Below, one piece after another: positions 24,505-33,363 of a stretch of 64,000 bases of DNA (position 1 is the stretch's first letter; every line of letters starts with the position of its first letter). Made by a program: the position numbers and the translations under genes. Under the pieces are notes generated by a model. The model saw only the letters and a program-made list of their open reading frames with translations, searched no databases and was not told where the DNA came from. Source of the stretch: UBA4675 sp964601265. GTDB lineage: Bacteria; Bacillota; Clostridia; Christensenellales; Borkfalkiaceae. Where the stretch lies: the NCBI GenBank assembly GCA_964601265.1, contig CAZRMT010000001.1, positions 1 to 64,000 on the forward strand, in the 5' to 3' direction.

Positions 24505-25029
24505 ATGAAAATCGAAATGGTTACCAAGAACTACGTAGTTAACGAAAAACTAAGAGACGTTATCGAAAGAAAAGTTTCTAAACTAGATAAATATTTCGAA
24601 GACGACACGAAATGCAAAATATATTTAAAGAAAGAGGGTTTATCCTCTAAAATGGAATTAAGCCTTGACTACAAGGGCAACTTTATAAGGGCGCAAGCAT
24701 ACGGCGATAACTTCTACGAAACTATCGATATAGTTTTGCCTAAAATAGAGGGACAACTTCGTAAACACAGAACTAAATTCGAAAAGAAACTCAAACAAAA
24801 CGCATTTGTGGAAACTGCTCCTTTGTTTGATATTCCCGACGTTCCAGATATTAGAATCGCAAAAGTTAAAACGTTTAGGCTCGACCCCATGACTATGGAC
24901 GAAGCGATAACGGAATTCGAGTTGATGGGGCACTCTTTCTTCGTATTTTTAGATTCCGAAACAAGCAAAGTTAAAGTTTTGTATTTAAGGGACGACAACA
25001 ACCTCGGTTTGCTCGATTTAGAGTATTGA
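24505..25029 (+). CDS. hpf: Ribosome hibernation promoting factor, long form
   Basis: A 174-residue long-form HPF that dimerises 70S ribosomes into inactive 100S particles in stationary phase. The N-terminal S30AE domain (about 1-95) binds near the decoding centre. The C-terminal domain (about 118-174, with RLDPMTMDEAITEFELMGHSFFVF) mediates dimerisation and is present only in long forms. The ATG has CGGAGG upstream. It follows the ClpC-like gene after 29 bases, probably in one transcript. Confidence 0.95.
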   Translation: MKIEMVTKNYVVNEKLRDVIERKVSKLDKYFEDDTKCKIYLKKEGLSSKMELSLDYKGNFIRAQAYGDNFYETIDIVLPKIEGQLRKHRTKFEKKLKQNAFVETAPLFDIPDVPDIRIAKVKTFRLDPMTMDEAITEFELMGHSFFVFLDSETSKVKVLYLRDDNNLGLLDLEY

Positions 25030-25033
25030 TTGT

Positions 25034-25834
25034 ATGAGTAGCGTAGAAATAGGCGTTTCTACTGCGTCGCTTTTTAAAAAACAGTATAACGAGGACGCAA
25101 TTCCTTCGTTAAATTCTATCGATTGCAGAGTGTGCGAAGTTTTTTTGGAGAGTTATTACGAGTATAATCCCAAATTCGGGAAATTACTCGGAAAAAAACT
25201 AAACGGATTAAGAGTTCACTCTTTGCATACTATGACCACGCAGTTCGAACCGCAACTTTTTGCCGACAACGAAAGAGCGTATAACGACGCGGTAAAAGCT
25301 TTTACGGACGTAATGAAAGTCGCTAAAATTTTAGGTGCGACAAATTACACTATGCACGGGAGAGCAAGGTTCAGAAGAACTGCAAATTACGACGATTATA
25401 AGCAAAACGGCGAATGTTTAAATAAAATTATCGACGTTAGCGAAAAATACGGAGTAAATTTATGTTTGGAAAACGTCGAATGGGCTTCCTATAACCGTCC
25501 GAGCTTTTTTAAGGAAGTAAAAAAGTTTTGTCCTAGGTTAAAAGGTTGTCTTGATATTAAGCAAGCAAGAATTACGGGGTACGACTATTCGTTGTATCTC
25601 GAGGAAATGGGACAAGATATTCAAACAGTCCATTTAAGCGATTTTGACGAAAACGGCAAGGGATGTATTCCGGGGAAAGGCACGTTCGATTACGAAACGC
25701 TTTTTAAAAAGCTTAAAGACAACGGTTTTTGCGGTAATATGCTTATAGAGGTTTACGCCGAGGCTTTTTCGCAAATTTCCGAATTAAAAGACGGATTAGA
25801 TTATTTAAGGAATATTAAGGAAAAAATTTTTTAG
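25034..25834 (+). CDS. Xylose isomerase-like TIM-barrel protein (sugar phosphate isomerase/epimerase family)
   Basis: A 266-residue TIM-barrel of the AP endonuclease 2/sugar isomerase superfamily. Metal-ligand landmarks are seen: HSLHTM near 62-67, NYTMHGR near 107, NLCLENVEW with the Glu near 149, LDIKQAR, TVHLSDFDENGKGCIPGKG and a final LIEVYAE. This set fits a divalent-metal isomerase or epimerase acting on a sugar or inositol derivative. The substrate cannot be named. It starts four bases after hpf ends. The stop codon lies within a near-palindrome that also overlaps the next promoter. Confidence 0.8.
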   Translation: MSSVEIGVSTASLFKKQYNEDAIPSLNSIDCRVCEVFLESYYEYNPKFGKLLGKKLNGLRVHSLHTMTTQFEPQLFADNERAYNDAVKAFTDVMKVAKILGATNYTMHGRARFRRTANYDDYKQNGECLNKIIDVSEKYGVNLCLENVEWASYNRPSFFKEVKKFCPRLKGCLDIKQARITGYDYSLYLEEMGQDIQTVHLSDFDENGKGCIPGKGTFDYETLFKKLKDNGFCGNMLIEVYAEAFSQISELKDGLDYLRNIKEKIF

Positions 25835-25880
25835 TCGGATATTTAAAATATTTGACTAAAATCGACAAATGTATTAAAAT
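25831..25880 (+). promoter_or_regulatory. Promoter of pgi with overlapping near-palindrome
   Basis: TTGACT (25852-25857), 17-bp spacer, TAAAAT (25875-25880). TTAGTCGGATATTT (25831-25844) and AAATATTTGACTAA (25846-25859) form a 14-bp inverted repeat with two G-T pairs and a one-base centre, covering the -35. Confidence 0.65.
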
Positions 25881-25913
25881 TGAACGAGTAAAAAAATAAA
25901 AGAGGTTTTTTAT

Positions 25914-27344
25914 ATGAATATAGCTGACAAGAAATGGTGTGATTCTATGAAGCTTCGTCTTGATTATAATAATATGATGGACGGAATGATAAAAGGCGGA
26001 GAGGGTATAACCGACGCTGAAATAAACGATAAACAAGAGCTTGTAAAAAAAGCTTTTGATACCGTTATGGCTAACCGTGGTAGCGGAATGATGGGTTGGG
26101 CTGATTTACCGTACAACCAAGATAAAATAGTTGAAGATATCAACGCAACTGCCGAAACGGTAAGAAAGAAATATAAGTATTTCGTAGTTTTGGGAATAGG
26201 CGGAAGCGCTTTAGGTCCGATAGCGGCGTTCCAAGCGTTATGTCATTTACATTATAACGACCTTCCCGACAAAAAGAGAAAAGGTCCTAAATTCTTTGTA
26301 GAAGACAACGTTGATCCCGAAAGAATGAAAGCTCTTTTAGACGTTATCGACGTAAAAAAGACGATGTTTAACGTAATTACCAAGAGCGGTGCTACGAGTG
26401 AAACTATGACGCAGTACCTCATCATTATGAAGATGTTAAAGGATAAGCTCGGAGCAAAAGCTAGCGAGCATATGATTGCTACTACTTCTCAATCCAAAGG
26501 AAATCTTATCAAAATCGCAAAAGAGGAGGGGTTAAAGACTTTCTATATTCCCGACGGCGTCGGCGGAAGGTTTTCCGAGATGTGTCCCGTAGGCTTGTTG
26601 CCCGCAGCCGTACTCGGCATAGACATTAAAGCAATGCTTGCAGGCGCTAAATATATGGACGAATATTGCAAAATCGACGATATAAGAAAAAATCCTTCTT
26701 TAATGAGCGCTTTATTGCAATATATCGCTATGAATAAAGGCAAAAACATTTCCGTAATGATGCCTTATGCGGATTCTTTGAAGTATATGGCAGACTGGTA
26801 TTGTCAGCTTTGGGGAGAAAGTCTCGGTAAAGCCGTCGATAAGGACGGGAAAACAGTCTATGCGGGACAAACGCCAGTAAAGGCTTTGGGCGTTACCGAC
26901 CAACACAGTCAAGTTCAGTTGTATACGGAAGGACCTTTCGATAAGGTTGTAACTTTCCTTGCCGTAGATAAGTACAGAGACGTTACCGAAATTTCCGACG
27001 GTTGCAAAGATATTCCCGACGTAAACTTCTTGTGCGGTCACACTATGAACGAATTGATTACCGCAGAAAGAGTTGCTACCGAATACGCTCTCACCGTTAA
27101 AAACAGACTTAACCATACCGTATACATTCCCGAAGTTAACGCATTTACCTTGGGCGAGCTTATGTTCTATTTTGAAATGGAAACTGCTTTTGTCGGAGAA
27201 ATGCTTAATATCGACACCTATAATCAACCCGGCGTTGAGGGCGGAAAGAACGCCACCTATGCTTTACTCGGCAGAAACGGCTATGACGAAAAGCGTAAAG
27301 AACTTGAAAACGCTCCTCAGAAAAAAGACGAATATATTTGTTAA
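25914..27344 (+). CDS. pgi: Glucose-6-phosphate isomerase
   Basis: A 476-residue phosphoglucose isomerase linking glycolysis to glucose 6-phosphate and hence to the glycogen operon downstream. The first SIS domain carries LGIGGSALGP (about 96-105) and TKSGATSETM (about 155-164). The catalytic Glu lies in GVGGRFSE, and the His/Lys of the C-terminal half in DQHSQVQLY and the last 60 residues. The length matches the shorter bacterial form. The ATG at 25914 follows AGAGG. It has its own promoter and a probable terminator. Confidence 0.95.
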   Translation: MNIADKKWCDSMKLRLDYNNMMDGMIKGGEGITDAEINDKQELVKKAFDTVMANRGSGMMGWADLPYNQDKIVEDINATAETVRKKYKYFVVLGIGGSALGPIAAFQALCHLHYNDLPDKKRKGPKFFVEDNVDPERMKALLDVIDVKKTMFNVITKSGATSETMTQYLIIMKMLKDKLGAKASEHMIATTSQSKGNLIKIAKEEGLKTFYIPDGVGGRFSEMCPVGLLPAAVLGIDIKAMLAGAKYMDEYCKIDDIRKNPSLMSALLQYIAMNKGKNISVMMPYADSLKYMADWYCQLWGESLGKAVDKDGKTVYAGQTPVKALGVTDQHSQVQLYTEGPFDKVVTFLAVDKYRDVTEISDGCKDIPDVNFLCGHTMNELITAERVATEYALTVKNRLNHTVYIPEVNAFTLGELMFYFEMETAFVGEMLNIDTYNQPGVEGGKNATYALLGRNGYDEKRKELENAPQKKDEYIC

Positions 27345-27350
27345 TTTTTG

Positions 27351-27374
27351 CCCTCGCTTATTTTAAGCGGGGGT
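27351..27374 (+). terminator. Probable terminator of pgi
   Basis: CCCTCGCTT pairs with AAGCGGGGG (one G-T pair) around an ATTTT loop. The T-run is short, so efficiency is uncertain. Confidence 0.6.
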
Positions 27375-27485
27375 TAAATTTCGTCATAATTTTTCTTTTT
27401 TTGGTTAAAGTAATAAAAGTGCAGATTTTTGTCGTTTTTTTTTATTAAAAAAATAAGTTTTGAGACAAAAAAAACGAAATAAAAC

Positions 27486-27514
27486 TTGAAATCGTTCCAT
27501 TTATACTGTATAAT
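27486..27514 (+). promoter_or_regulatory. Promoter of the glycogen operon
   Basis: TTGAAA (27486-27491), 17-bp spacer, TATAAT (27509-27514); start near 27521 and ATG at 27545. The 140-bp region upstream is AT-rich, with poly-T and poly-A tracts and no clear operator palindrome. Confidence 0.8.
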
Positions 27515-27544
27515 ATATTATTATATAATTTCAAAGGGTGACAC

Positions 27545-29416
27545 ATGAATAAAGACTACGAATTACCATTGTATTTGTTTGGACAAGGTACAAATTTTAA
27601 GAGTTATGAATTTTTCGGAGGACGTCTTTGCACCGTAAAGGGTAAAAAGGGTGCAATGTTCAGGGTTTGGGCGCCTCACGCAAAAGAAGTTTCCGTAGTT
27701 GGAGATTTTAACGATTGGGATCAAGAAGCAAATAAAATGGTTTCTTTAGGCGAATCGGGCGTATGGGAATTGTTTATATCGGGATTAAAGGAGTACGACA
27801 ATTACAAGTATGCAATTAACGGCGCTAACGGAAAAACAATTAAAGCGGATCCTTTTGCGTATCATTTTGAAACGCCTCCCGAAACGGCTTCTAAACTTTA
27901 TGATTTAGACGGATACAAGTGGACCGACGGAGAGTATCGTTCAAAAAGCAGATTAACCAACGTTTATTCGTCGCCTATGAATATTTATGAGGTAAATTTA
28001 GGTTCTTGGAAAAAATACAACGACGGCAATTATTACAGCTACGTCGATTTGGCTCGTGAATTGGTTCAGTACGTTGCCGATATGGGATACACCCACGTGG
28101 AATTTATGCCCGTTACGGAATATCCTTTCGACGGTTCTTGGGGGTATCAGGTTACGGGGTATTACGGAGTTACGTCAAGGTTCGGAACGCCTAGGCAGTT
28201 TATGAATTTGGTAAACGAATTTCATAAAAAGGGAATAGGAGTTATATTAGACTGGGTTCCCGCTCATTTTCCTAAAGACGCACACGGGCTTTACGAATTC
28301 GACGGAGAGCCTTTATACGAGAGTTCTAGATGGGACTTAAAAGAGCATAAGGGCTGGGGAACGAGAAGATTCGATTACGGAAAAGGCGAAGTTCAATCTT
28401 TCTTAATTTCAAGCGCTCACTTCTTTTTTGAAAAATATCATATCGACGGAATAAGGGTTGACGCCGTGGCGTCTATGCTGTACCTCGATTACGATAAAAA
28501 AGACGGGGAATGGCTTCCTAACAAATACGGCGAAAACAAAAATTTAGAGGCAATGGATTTTATAAGAAAACTAAATAAAAGCGTTTTCGAGTATTATCCT
28601 TATGCGCTTATGATTGCAGAAGAGTCAACGGCTTGGCCTATGGTTACTAAACCCGTCGATATCGGAGGACTTGGATTTAATTTTAAATGGAATATGGGTT
28701 GGATGAACGACGTTTTGTCGTACGTTAAATGCGATCCCTATTTTAGAAAATTCGAGCATAATAAACTTACGTTTTCTATGATGTACGCTTTTTCCGAAAA
28801 TTACGTTTTACCTATTTCTCACGACGAAGTCGTACATGGAAAAGGTTCGCTCGTAAATAAAATGCCGGGAACTTACGAAGAAAAATTCGCAGGCGAGAGG
28901 GCATTTTTAGGATATATGTTCACGCACCCCGGTAAAAAACTCAATTTTATGGGTAATGAGTTCGGACAATTTATCGAATGGCGTTACGCAGAGGGGTTAG
29001 AGTTCTTCCTTTTAGACTATCCGATGCACGCCAAATTGAAAGAGTACAATAAAAAGATTAACACGCTATACAAAACCACTCCGGCTTTTTACGAAATAGA
29101 AGACTCGTGGGACGGATTTGAGTGGCTTGACGCAGACAGCAAAGACCTCAATACCATTGCGTATAAGAGAAAAGATAAAAAAGGCAACGAGTTTGTTTGC
29201 ATTATTTGTTTCAGTGGCGTTGATATGGATTACTATTTAAGGCTTGAAAAAGGAAAATATTCCGTCGTGCTCGATTCGGACGACATGAAATACGGCGGTA
29301 GCGGATTAAACGGAAGAAAAAGAGTTTACACTACCAAAAAATTCGGAAAAGAAACGGCAATTAAATTTAAAATGCCTAAATTTTCTTGTTTAATTTTAAG
29401 TAAGAATAAAACTTAA
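27545..29416 (+). CDS. glgB: 1,4-alpha-glucan branching enzyme
   Basis: A 623-residue GH13 branching enzyme that introduces alpha-1,6 branches into glycogen. An N-terminal CBM48 domain (FRVWAPHAKEVSVVGDFNDW near 40-60) precedes the barrel. Catalytic Asp306 lies in GIRVDAV, Glu359 in IAEEST, and the transition-state Asp in ISHDEVVHGKGSL. It lacks the extra N-terminal domain of the E. coli enzyme, as usual in Firmicutes. The ATG follows AAAGGG. First gene of the glgB-C-D-A-P-GH13 operon. Confidence 0.96.
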   Translation: MNKDYELPLYLFGQGTNFKSYEFFGGRLCTVKGKKGAMFRVWAPHAKEVSVVGDFNDWDQEANKMVSLGESGVWELFISGLKEYDNYKYAINGANGKTIKADPFAYHFETPPETASKLYDLDGYKWTDGEYRSKSRLTNVYSSPMNIYEVNLGSWKKYNDGNYYSYVDLARELVQYVADMGYTHVEFMPVTEYPFDGSWGYQVTGYYGVTSRFGTPRQFMNLVNEFHKKGIGVILDWVPAHFPKDAHGLYEFDGEPLYESSRWDLKEHKGWGTRRFDYGKGEVQSFLISSAHFFFEKYHIDGIRVDAVASMLYLDYDKKDGEWLPNKYGENKNLEAMDFIRKLNKSVFEYYPYALMIAEESTAWPMVTKPVDIGGLGFNFKWNMGWMNDVLSYVKCDPYFRKFEHNKLTFSMMYAFSENYVLPISHDEVVHGKGSLVNKMPGTYEEKFAGERAFLGYMFTHPGKKLNFMGNEFGQFIEWRYAEGLEFFLLDYPMHAKLKEYNKKINTLYKTTPAFYEIEDSWDGFEWLDADSKDLNTIAYKRKDKKGNEFVCIICFSGVDMDYYLRLEKGKYSVVLDSDDMKYGGSGLNGRKRVYTTKKFGKETAIKFKMPKFSCLILSKNKT

Positions 29417-29463
29417 TTTAAAAAAGTATAATTAAAAAGGATTATTTTTTTCGGGGGATAAAT

Positions 29464-30645
29464 ATGTTATCAAAAAAAGAATGTGTAGCAATGCTTTTGG
29501 CGGGCGGACAAGGAAGTAGATTATACGCTTTGACCAATAAGGTGGCAAAGCCCGCTTTAACTTTCGGCGGAAAATATAAAATTATAGATTTCCCTTTGTC
29601 GAATTGCGTTAATTCGGGGATAGATACCGTTGGCGTATTAACTCAATATCAACCTTTAGAGCTTGCCGATTACATAGGTAACGGACAACCTTGGGATTTG
29701 GACAGGCTTTACGGCGGAGTACATATTTTATCGCCTTATCAAGCCAAGACGGGCAGTGAGTGGTATAAGGGAACGGCAAACGCCATTTATCAAAACCTTG
29801 CTTTCATAAAAAGATATAATCCCGAATACGTGCTGATACTGTCGGGCGATCATATTTACAAAATGGATTATTCGCTTATGTTAAAAGAACATAAAAAGAA
29901 TAATGCCGCTTGTACGGTTGCAACGATTAGCGTTCCGCTTGAAGAAGCGTCGAGATTCGGTATAGTTAACATTAAGGACGACGGAGAAATTTACGAGTTT
30001 GAAGAAAAACCCAAAAAACCGAAAAGCACTTTGGCGTCTATGGGAATATATATTTTCACCGCGTCGAAATTATATAAATATCTTGACGAGGACGAGGCGG
30101 ACGAAAAATCTTCTAACGACTTTGGTAACGACGTTCTTCCTAAAATGCTCGCTGACGGAGAAAAAATGTTCTCTTATGAGTTTAAGGGGTATTGGAAAGA
30201 CGTAGGAACGATAGATGCGTTGTTCGAGGCTAATATGGATTTGCTCGGCGACCAACCTAAATTTCCTTCTCACGATTCCGAAAACAAAATTCATTCAAGA
30301 ACGCCTATCGCACCTCCGCATTTTATAGGGGAAGAGGGAAGAGTTGTAAACTCTATCGTTTCTCTCGGTTGTGAGATATACGGTGAAGTGGAGAATTCCG
30401 TTTTAGCCGAAAACGTCATAATAGAAAAAGGCGCCAGCGTAAAAAACAGCGTGTTGTTCGGCAGTTGTACAATTAAAAGCGGTGCAAACCTAAACTATTG
30501 TATTTTAGATAACGGCGTTGTAGTTGGCGAAAATGCCTCGGTAGGCGGTAACGATATTAAAAAAATTACGGTTGTCGGCGCTGAAGTCGAAATCGGAAAC
30601 GGTAAAACCGTAGATAGCGGATTGATTATTAACGAAAACGTATAA
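29464..30645 (+). CDS. glgC: Glucose-1-phosphate adenylyltransferase, catalytic subunit
   Basis: A 393-residue ADP-glucose pyrophosphorylase that makes the glucosyl donor for glycogen. The N-terminal LLAGGQGSRLYALT (about 12-25) is the pyrophosphorylase loop. Other conserved stretches are KIIDFPLSNCVNSGI and LSGDHIYKMDY, where Asp is catalytic. The C-terminal third is a left-handed beta-helix of hexapeptide repeats (VENSVLAENVIIEKGASVKN). It is followed by glgD, its non-catalytic partner; the pair forms the heterotetramer typical of Firmicutes. Confidence 0.96.
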   Translation: MLSKKECVAMLLAGGQGSRLYALTNKVAKPALTFGGKYKIIDFPLSNCVNSGIDTVGVLTQYQPLELADYIGNGQPWDLDRLYGGVHILSPYQAKTGSEWYKGTANAIYQNLAFIKRYNPEYVLILSGDHIYKMDYSLMLKEHKKNNAACTVATISVPLEEASRFGIVNIKDDGEIYEFEEKPKKPKSTLASMGIYIFTASKLYKYLDEDEADEKSSNDFGNDVLPKMLADGEKMFSYEFKGYWKDVGTIDALFEANMDLLGDQPKFPSHDSENKIHSRTPIAPPHFIGEEGRVVNSIVSLGCEIYGEVENSVLAENVIIEKGASVKNSVLFGSCTIKSGANLNYCILDNGVVVGENASVGGNDIKKITVVGAEVEIGNGKTVDSGLIINENV

Positions 30646-30656
30646 GGAGCAGAAAT

Positions 30657-31769
30657 ATGAATGCACTTGGAATTATTTTTTCAAATATTCACGATAGTAA
30701 TATCCCCGAATTGACTGCTGAAAGAACTATGGCGTCGATTCCGTTTTGCGGAAGGTATCGTTTGATAGATTTTGCCCTTTCTAATATGATTAATTCGGGT
30801 ATAACGAAAGTGGGAGTTATAACTAAAAGCAATTATCAATCTTTAATGGACCACGTCGGTAGCGGTAAAGATTGGGATTTAGCGAGAAAAAACGGCGGGT
30901 TAATGATATTACCACCTTTCGGAGTTCAGGAAAACAGCATGGTATACAATACTCGACTTGAGGCTTTGAAAGGAGTTTTCGGATTTCTTAAAAAATCAAC
31001 GCAAGAATACGTTGTTATGAGCGATTCCGATGCAATTTCTTCCGTGGACTTGGAAAAAGTTTTAAAGTTCCACAACGAAAACGGTGCGGATATCACTATG
31101 ATTTACACTGTTAAAAACACAAAAGAAATATCGGGTAGAGATAATATAGTTTTAAATGTTGACGGTTTTGGAAGAATTAAAGGTTTTGAGTTTAATCCCG
31201 TGACTAGCGGAAACGTTAATCTATATGCAAATATTATGTTGATAAAAAGAACCTATTTACTTTCACTTATTACCGACGCTGTTGCGCACGGTAAACGTTC
31301 GTTTTCAAAGGATGTTTTAGCGTATAATACGGAAAGTATAAGAATATTTGCTTATCAATATAAAGGGTTTATGACTACCATTTCGTCGCTTCAAAATTAT
31401 TACGATATTAGTATGAGTATGTTAAATCCCGAAGTTAGAGAAAAACTATTTAAATCTAGCGAAATATATACAAAAACCAAGGACAGTTCTCCTACTAAAT
31501 ACGGAGCTAATTGCGTAGTTAAAAATTCTTTAATTGCGGACGGTTGCGTAATAGAGGGAGAAGTGTACAATAGTATTATTTTCCGTGGGGTTAAAATTTC
31601 AAGAGGAACGGTAGTTAAAAACAGTATTTTAATGCAAGATACCATTACGGGTGAAAACGTTTGTTTAAATGCGATTATTACCGATAAAGACGTCGTTATA
31701 AGAGACGGTAGACAATTATCAGGTTGCGACAATCATCCGTTCTTCATATTTAAGGGGAGTGTTATATAA
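30657..31769 (+). CDS. glgD: Glucose-1-phosphate adenylyltransferase, GlgD subunit
   Basis: A 370-residue paralogue of GlgC. The glycine-rich AGGQGSRL loop is replaced by NALGIIFSNIHDSN, which removes the catalytic arginine and marks it as the regulatory GlgD subunit. RYRLIDFALSNMINSGI and the beta-helical C-terminus (VVKNSLIADGCVIEG) remain. The ATG has AGGAG upstream. Its last base is shared with the start of glgA (TAATG), so the subunits and synthase are translated in register. Confidence 0.94.
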   Translation: MNALGIIFSNIHDSNIPELTAERTMASIPFCGRYRLIDFALSNMINSGITKVGVITKSNYQSLMDHVGSGKDWDLARKNGGLMILPPFGVQENSMVYNTRLEALKGVFGFLKKSTQEYVVMSDSDAISSVDLEKVLKFHNENGADITMIYTVKNTKEISGRDNIVLNVDGFGRIKGFEFNPVTSGNVNLYANIMLIKRTYLLSLITDAVAHGKRSFSKDVLAYNTESIRIFAYQYKGFMTTISSLQNYYDISMSMLNPEVREKLFKSSEIYTKTKDSSPTKYGANCVVKNSLIADGCVIEGEVYNSIIFRGVKISRGTVVKNSILMQDTITGENVCLNAIITDKDVVIRDGRQLSGCDNHPFFIFKGSVI

Positions 31770-33328
31770 TGGAAGAGGTTAAAAAAACAGTAAGCACGAC
31801 AAGAACTCGCAAAAAAACCACAACAAAAACAACCGAAGTAAAAGTTGAAGAAAAATGCGAACAAGAAGTTGTCGATGAGTCGATAGAAATTAAAATCCAT
31901 AAGCGTGGAAGCATTTTATTCGTTGCAAGTGAATGTAATCCTTTTGTCGCTTCGGGCGGTCTTGCGGACGTTATAGGTTCATTGCCTAAGGCGTTAGCTA
32001 AAAACGGAAATTACGACGTTAGGGTTGCAATTCCTCTTTACAAGTGTATAGGAGAAGAATATAGGCAAAGATTTACATTTTTGGGTAACTTTAACGTAGG
32101 GCTTGGTTGGAGAAATTTATACTGCGGAGTATTTTCTTTAAAACAAGACGACGTAACCTACTACTTTATAGATAACGAATACTATTTTAAGAGGGACGTT
32201 TTGTACGGAGAATTTGACGACGCCGAAAGGTTTGCGTTTTTCTCAAAAGCCGTTTTGGATATGATGGGATTTTTAGATTATTATCCTACGATTATGCACG
32301 CTAACGATTGGCAAACGGCTTTGTCGGTAATATATTTAAAAACGCTTTATTACGGAAAATTCGGTTTTTCTGAAATTAAAAGCGTATTTACCATTCATAA
32401 TATCGAGTATCAAGGAAAATACGGACACGATTTAGCATGGACGCTTTTCGGTTTGCCCGATTACACTTATACGACGATAGATTACGACGGTTGTTTAAAT
32501 CTTTTAAAAGGAGCGATAGAGTATAGTAATTACGTAACTACCGTATCGCCTACGTACGCTCAAGAGATAAAAAACGCCTTTTTTGCACACGGTTTGGAAT
32601 ACTGCATAAATAAAAACGCTTATAAATTAAGCGGAGTATTGAATGGTATAGACGAAAATTTATATAATAGCGAAAAAGATAAAAAGCTTTTTGCTAATTA
32701 TTCCGTTGAGGATTTGTCGGGTAAAAAGGTATGTAAGCAAAAACTTCAAGAGATGCTTTCGCTTCCTCAAAGAGACGTTCCTATCGTCGCAATTATTTCT
32801 AGGTTGGTAAGTCATAAAGGGCTCGACCTTGTAAAATGCGTTTTAGAAGAGGTTCTTGGCGAAGACGTTCAAGTAATTATACTTGGCAAGGGTGATTGGC
32901 AATTTGAGAACTATTTCGGCGATATTGCTTATCGTTACGGCGGAAAGTGTAGAATGATTCCGGCATACAATAAAGATTTGGCGTCAAAAATTTATTCGGG
33001 AGCAGACATATTCTTAATGCCTAGCAAACAAGAGCCTTGCGGTTTAAGTCAAATGATTGCTTGTCGTTACGGAACAGTTCCCGTTGTAAGAAGAACGGGC
33101 GGACTTGCTGATAGTATAGCTCCGTTTAATCAAGGTAATAGGGATAGCGGAATAGGTTTTGTATTTAATAATTACAACGCTCACGAAATGCTTTACGTTT
33201 TAAAAGACGCTATATTTACCTACGGTGATAAGCAAACTTGGAATTCTATTATGAAAAGAGCTATGGAAACCGATTTTTCTTGGAGTAAATCGGCTGTTAA
33301 ATACGAAGAAATTTATGAAAAACTTTAA
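31769..33328 (+). CDS. glgA: Glycogen synthase with basic N-terminal extension
   Basis: A 519-residue GT5 glycogen synthase transferring glucose from ADP-glucose. The GT5 domain begins at about residue 49 (SILFVASECNPF). The C-terminal Rossmann domain has the acceptor-side PSKQEPCGLSQM, where Glu is catalytic. Two features stand out. First, about 48 residues precede the catalytic domain, starting with a Lys/Thr/Arg-rich run and followed by an acidic stretch; this is absent from standard GlgA. Second, the substrate loop usually written K-x-G-G-L reads ASGGL. Variants without the Lys occur in other Firmicutes as far as I recall, so loss of activity is not implied. Confidence 0.94.
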   Translation: MEEVKKTVSTTRTRKKTTTKTTEVKVEEKCEQEVVDESIEIKIHKRGSILFVASECNPFVASGGLADVIGSLPKALAKNGNYDVRVAIPLYKCIGEEYRQRFTFLGNFNVGLGWRNLYCGVFSLKQDDVTYYFIDNEYYFKRDVLYGEFDDAERFAFFSKAVLDMMGFLDYYPTIMHANDWQTALSVIYLKTLYYGKFGFSEIKSVFTIHNIEYQGKYGHDLAWTLFGLPDYTYTTIDYDGCLNLLKGAIEYSNYVTTVSPTYAQEIKNAFFAHGLEYCINKNAYKLSGVLNGIDENLYNSEKDKKLFANYSVEDLSGKKVCKQKLQEMLSLPQRDVPIVAIISRLVSHKGLDLVKCVLEEVLGEDVQVIILGKGDWQFENYFGDIAYRYGGKCRMIPAYNKDLASKIYSGADIFLMPSKQEPCGLSQMIACRYGTVPVVRRTGGLADSIAPFNQGNRDSGIGFVFNNYNAHEMLYVLKDAIFTYGDKQTWNSIMKRAMETDFSWSKSAVKYEEIYEKL

Positions 33329-33363
33329 AAAGGATAAATAATATATATACAGGAGAACAATTA

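Noticed and set aside
31940..31975. ASGGL in place of K-x-G-G-L as proof of an inactive glycogen synthase
   Set aside because: Firmicute synthases without that lysine are, as far as I recall, common; the rest of the active site is intact.
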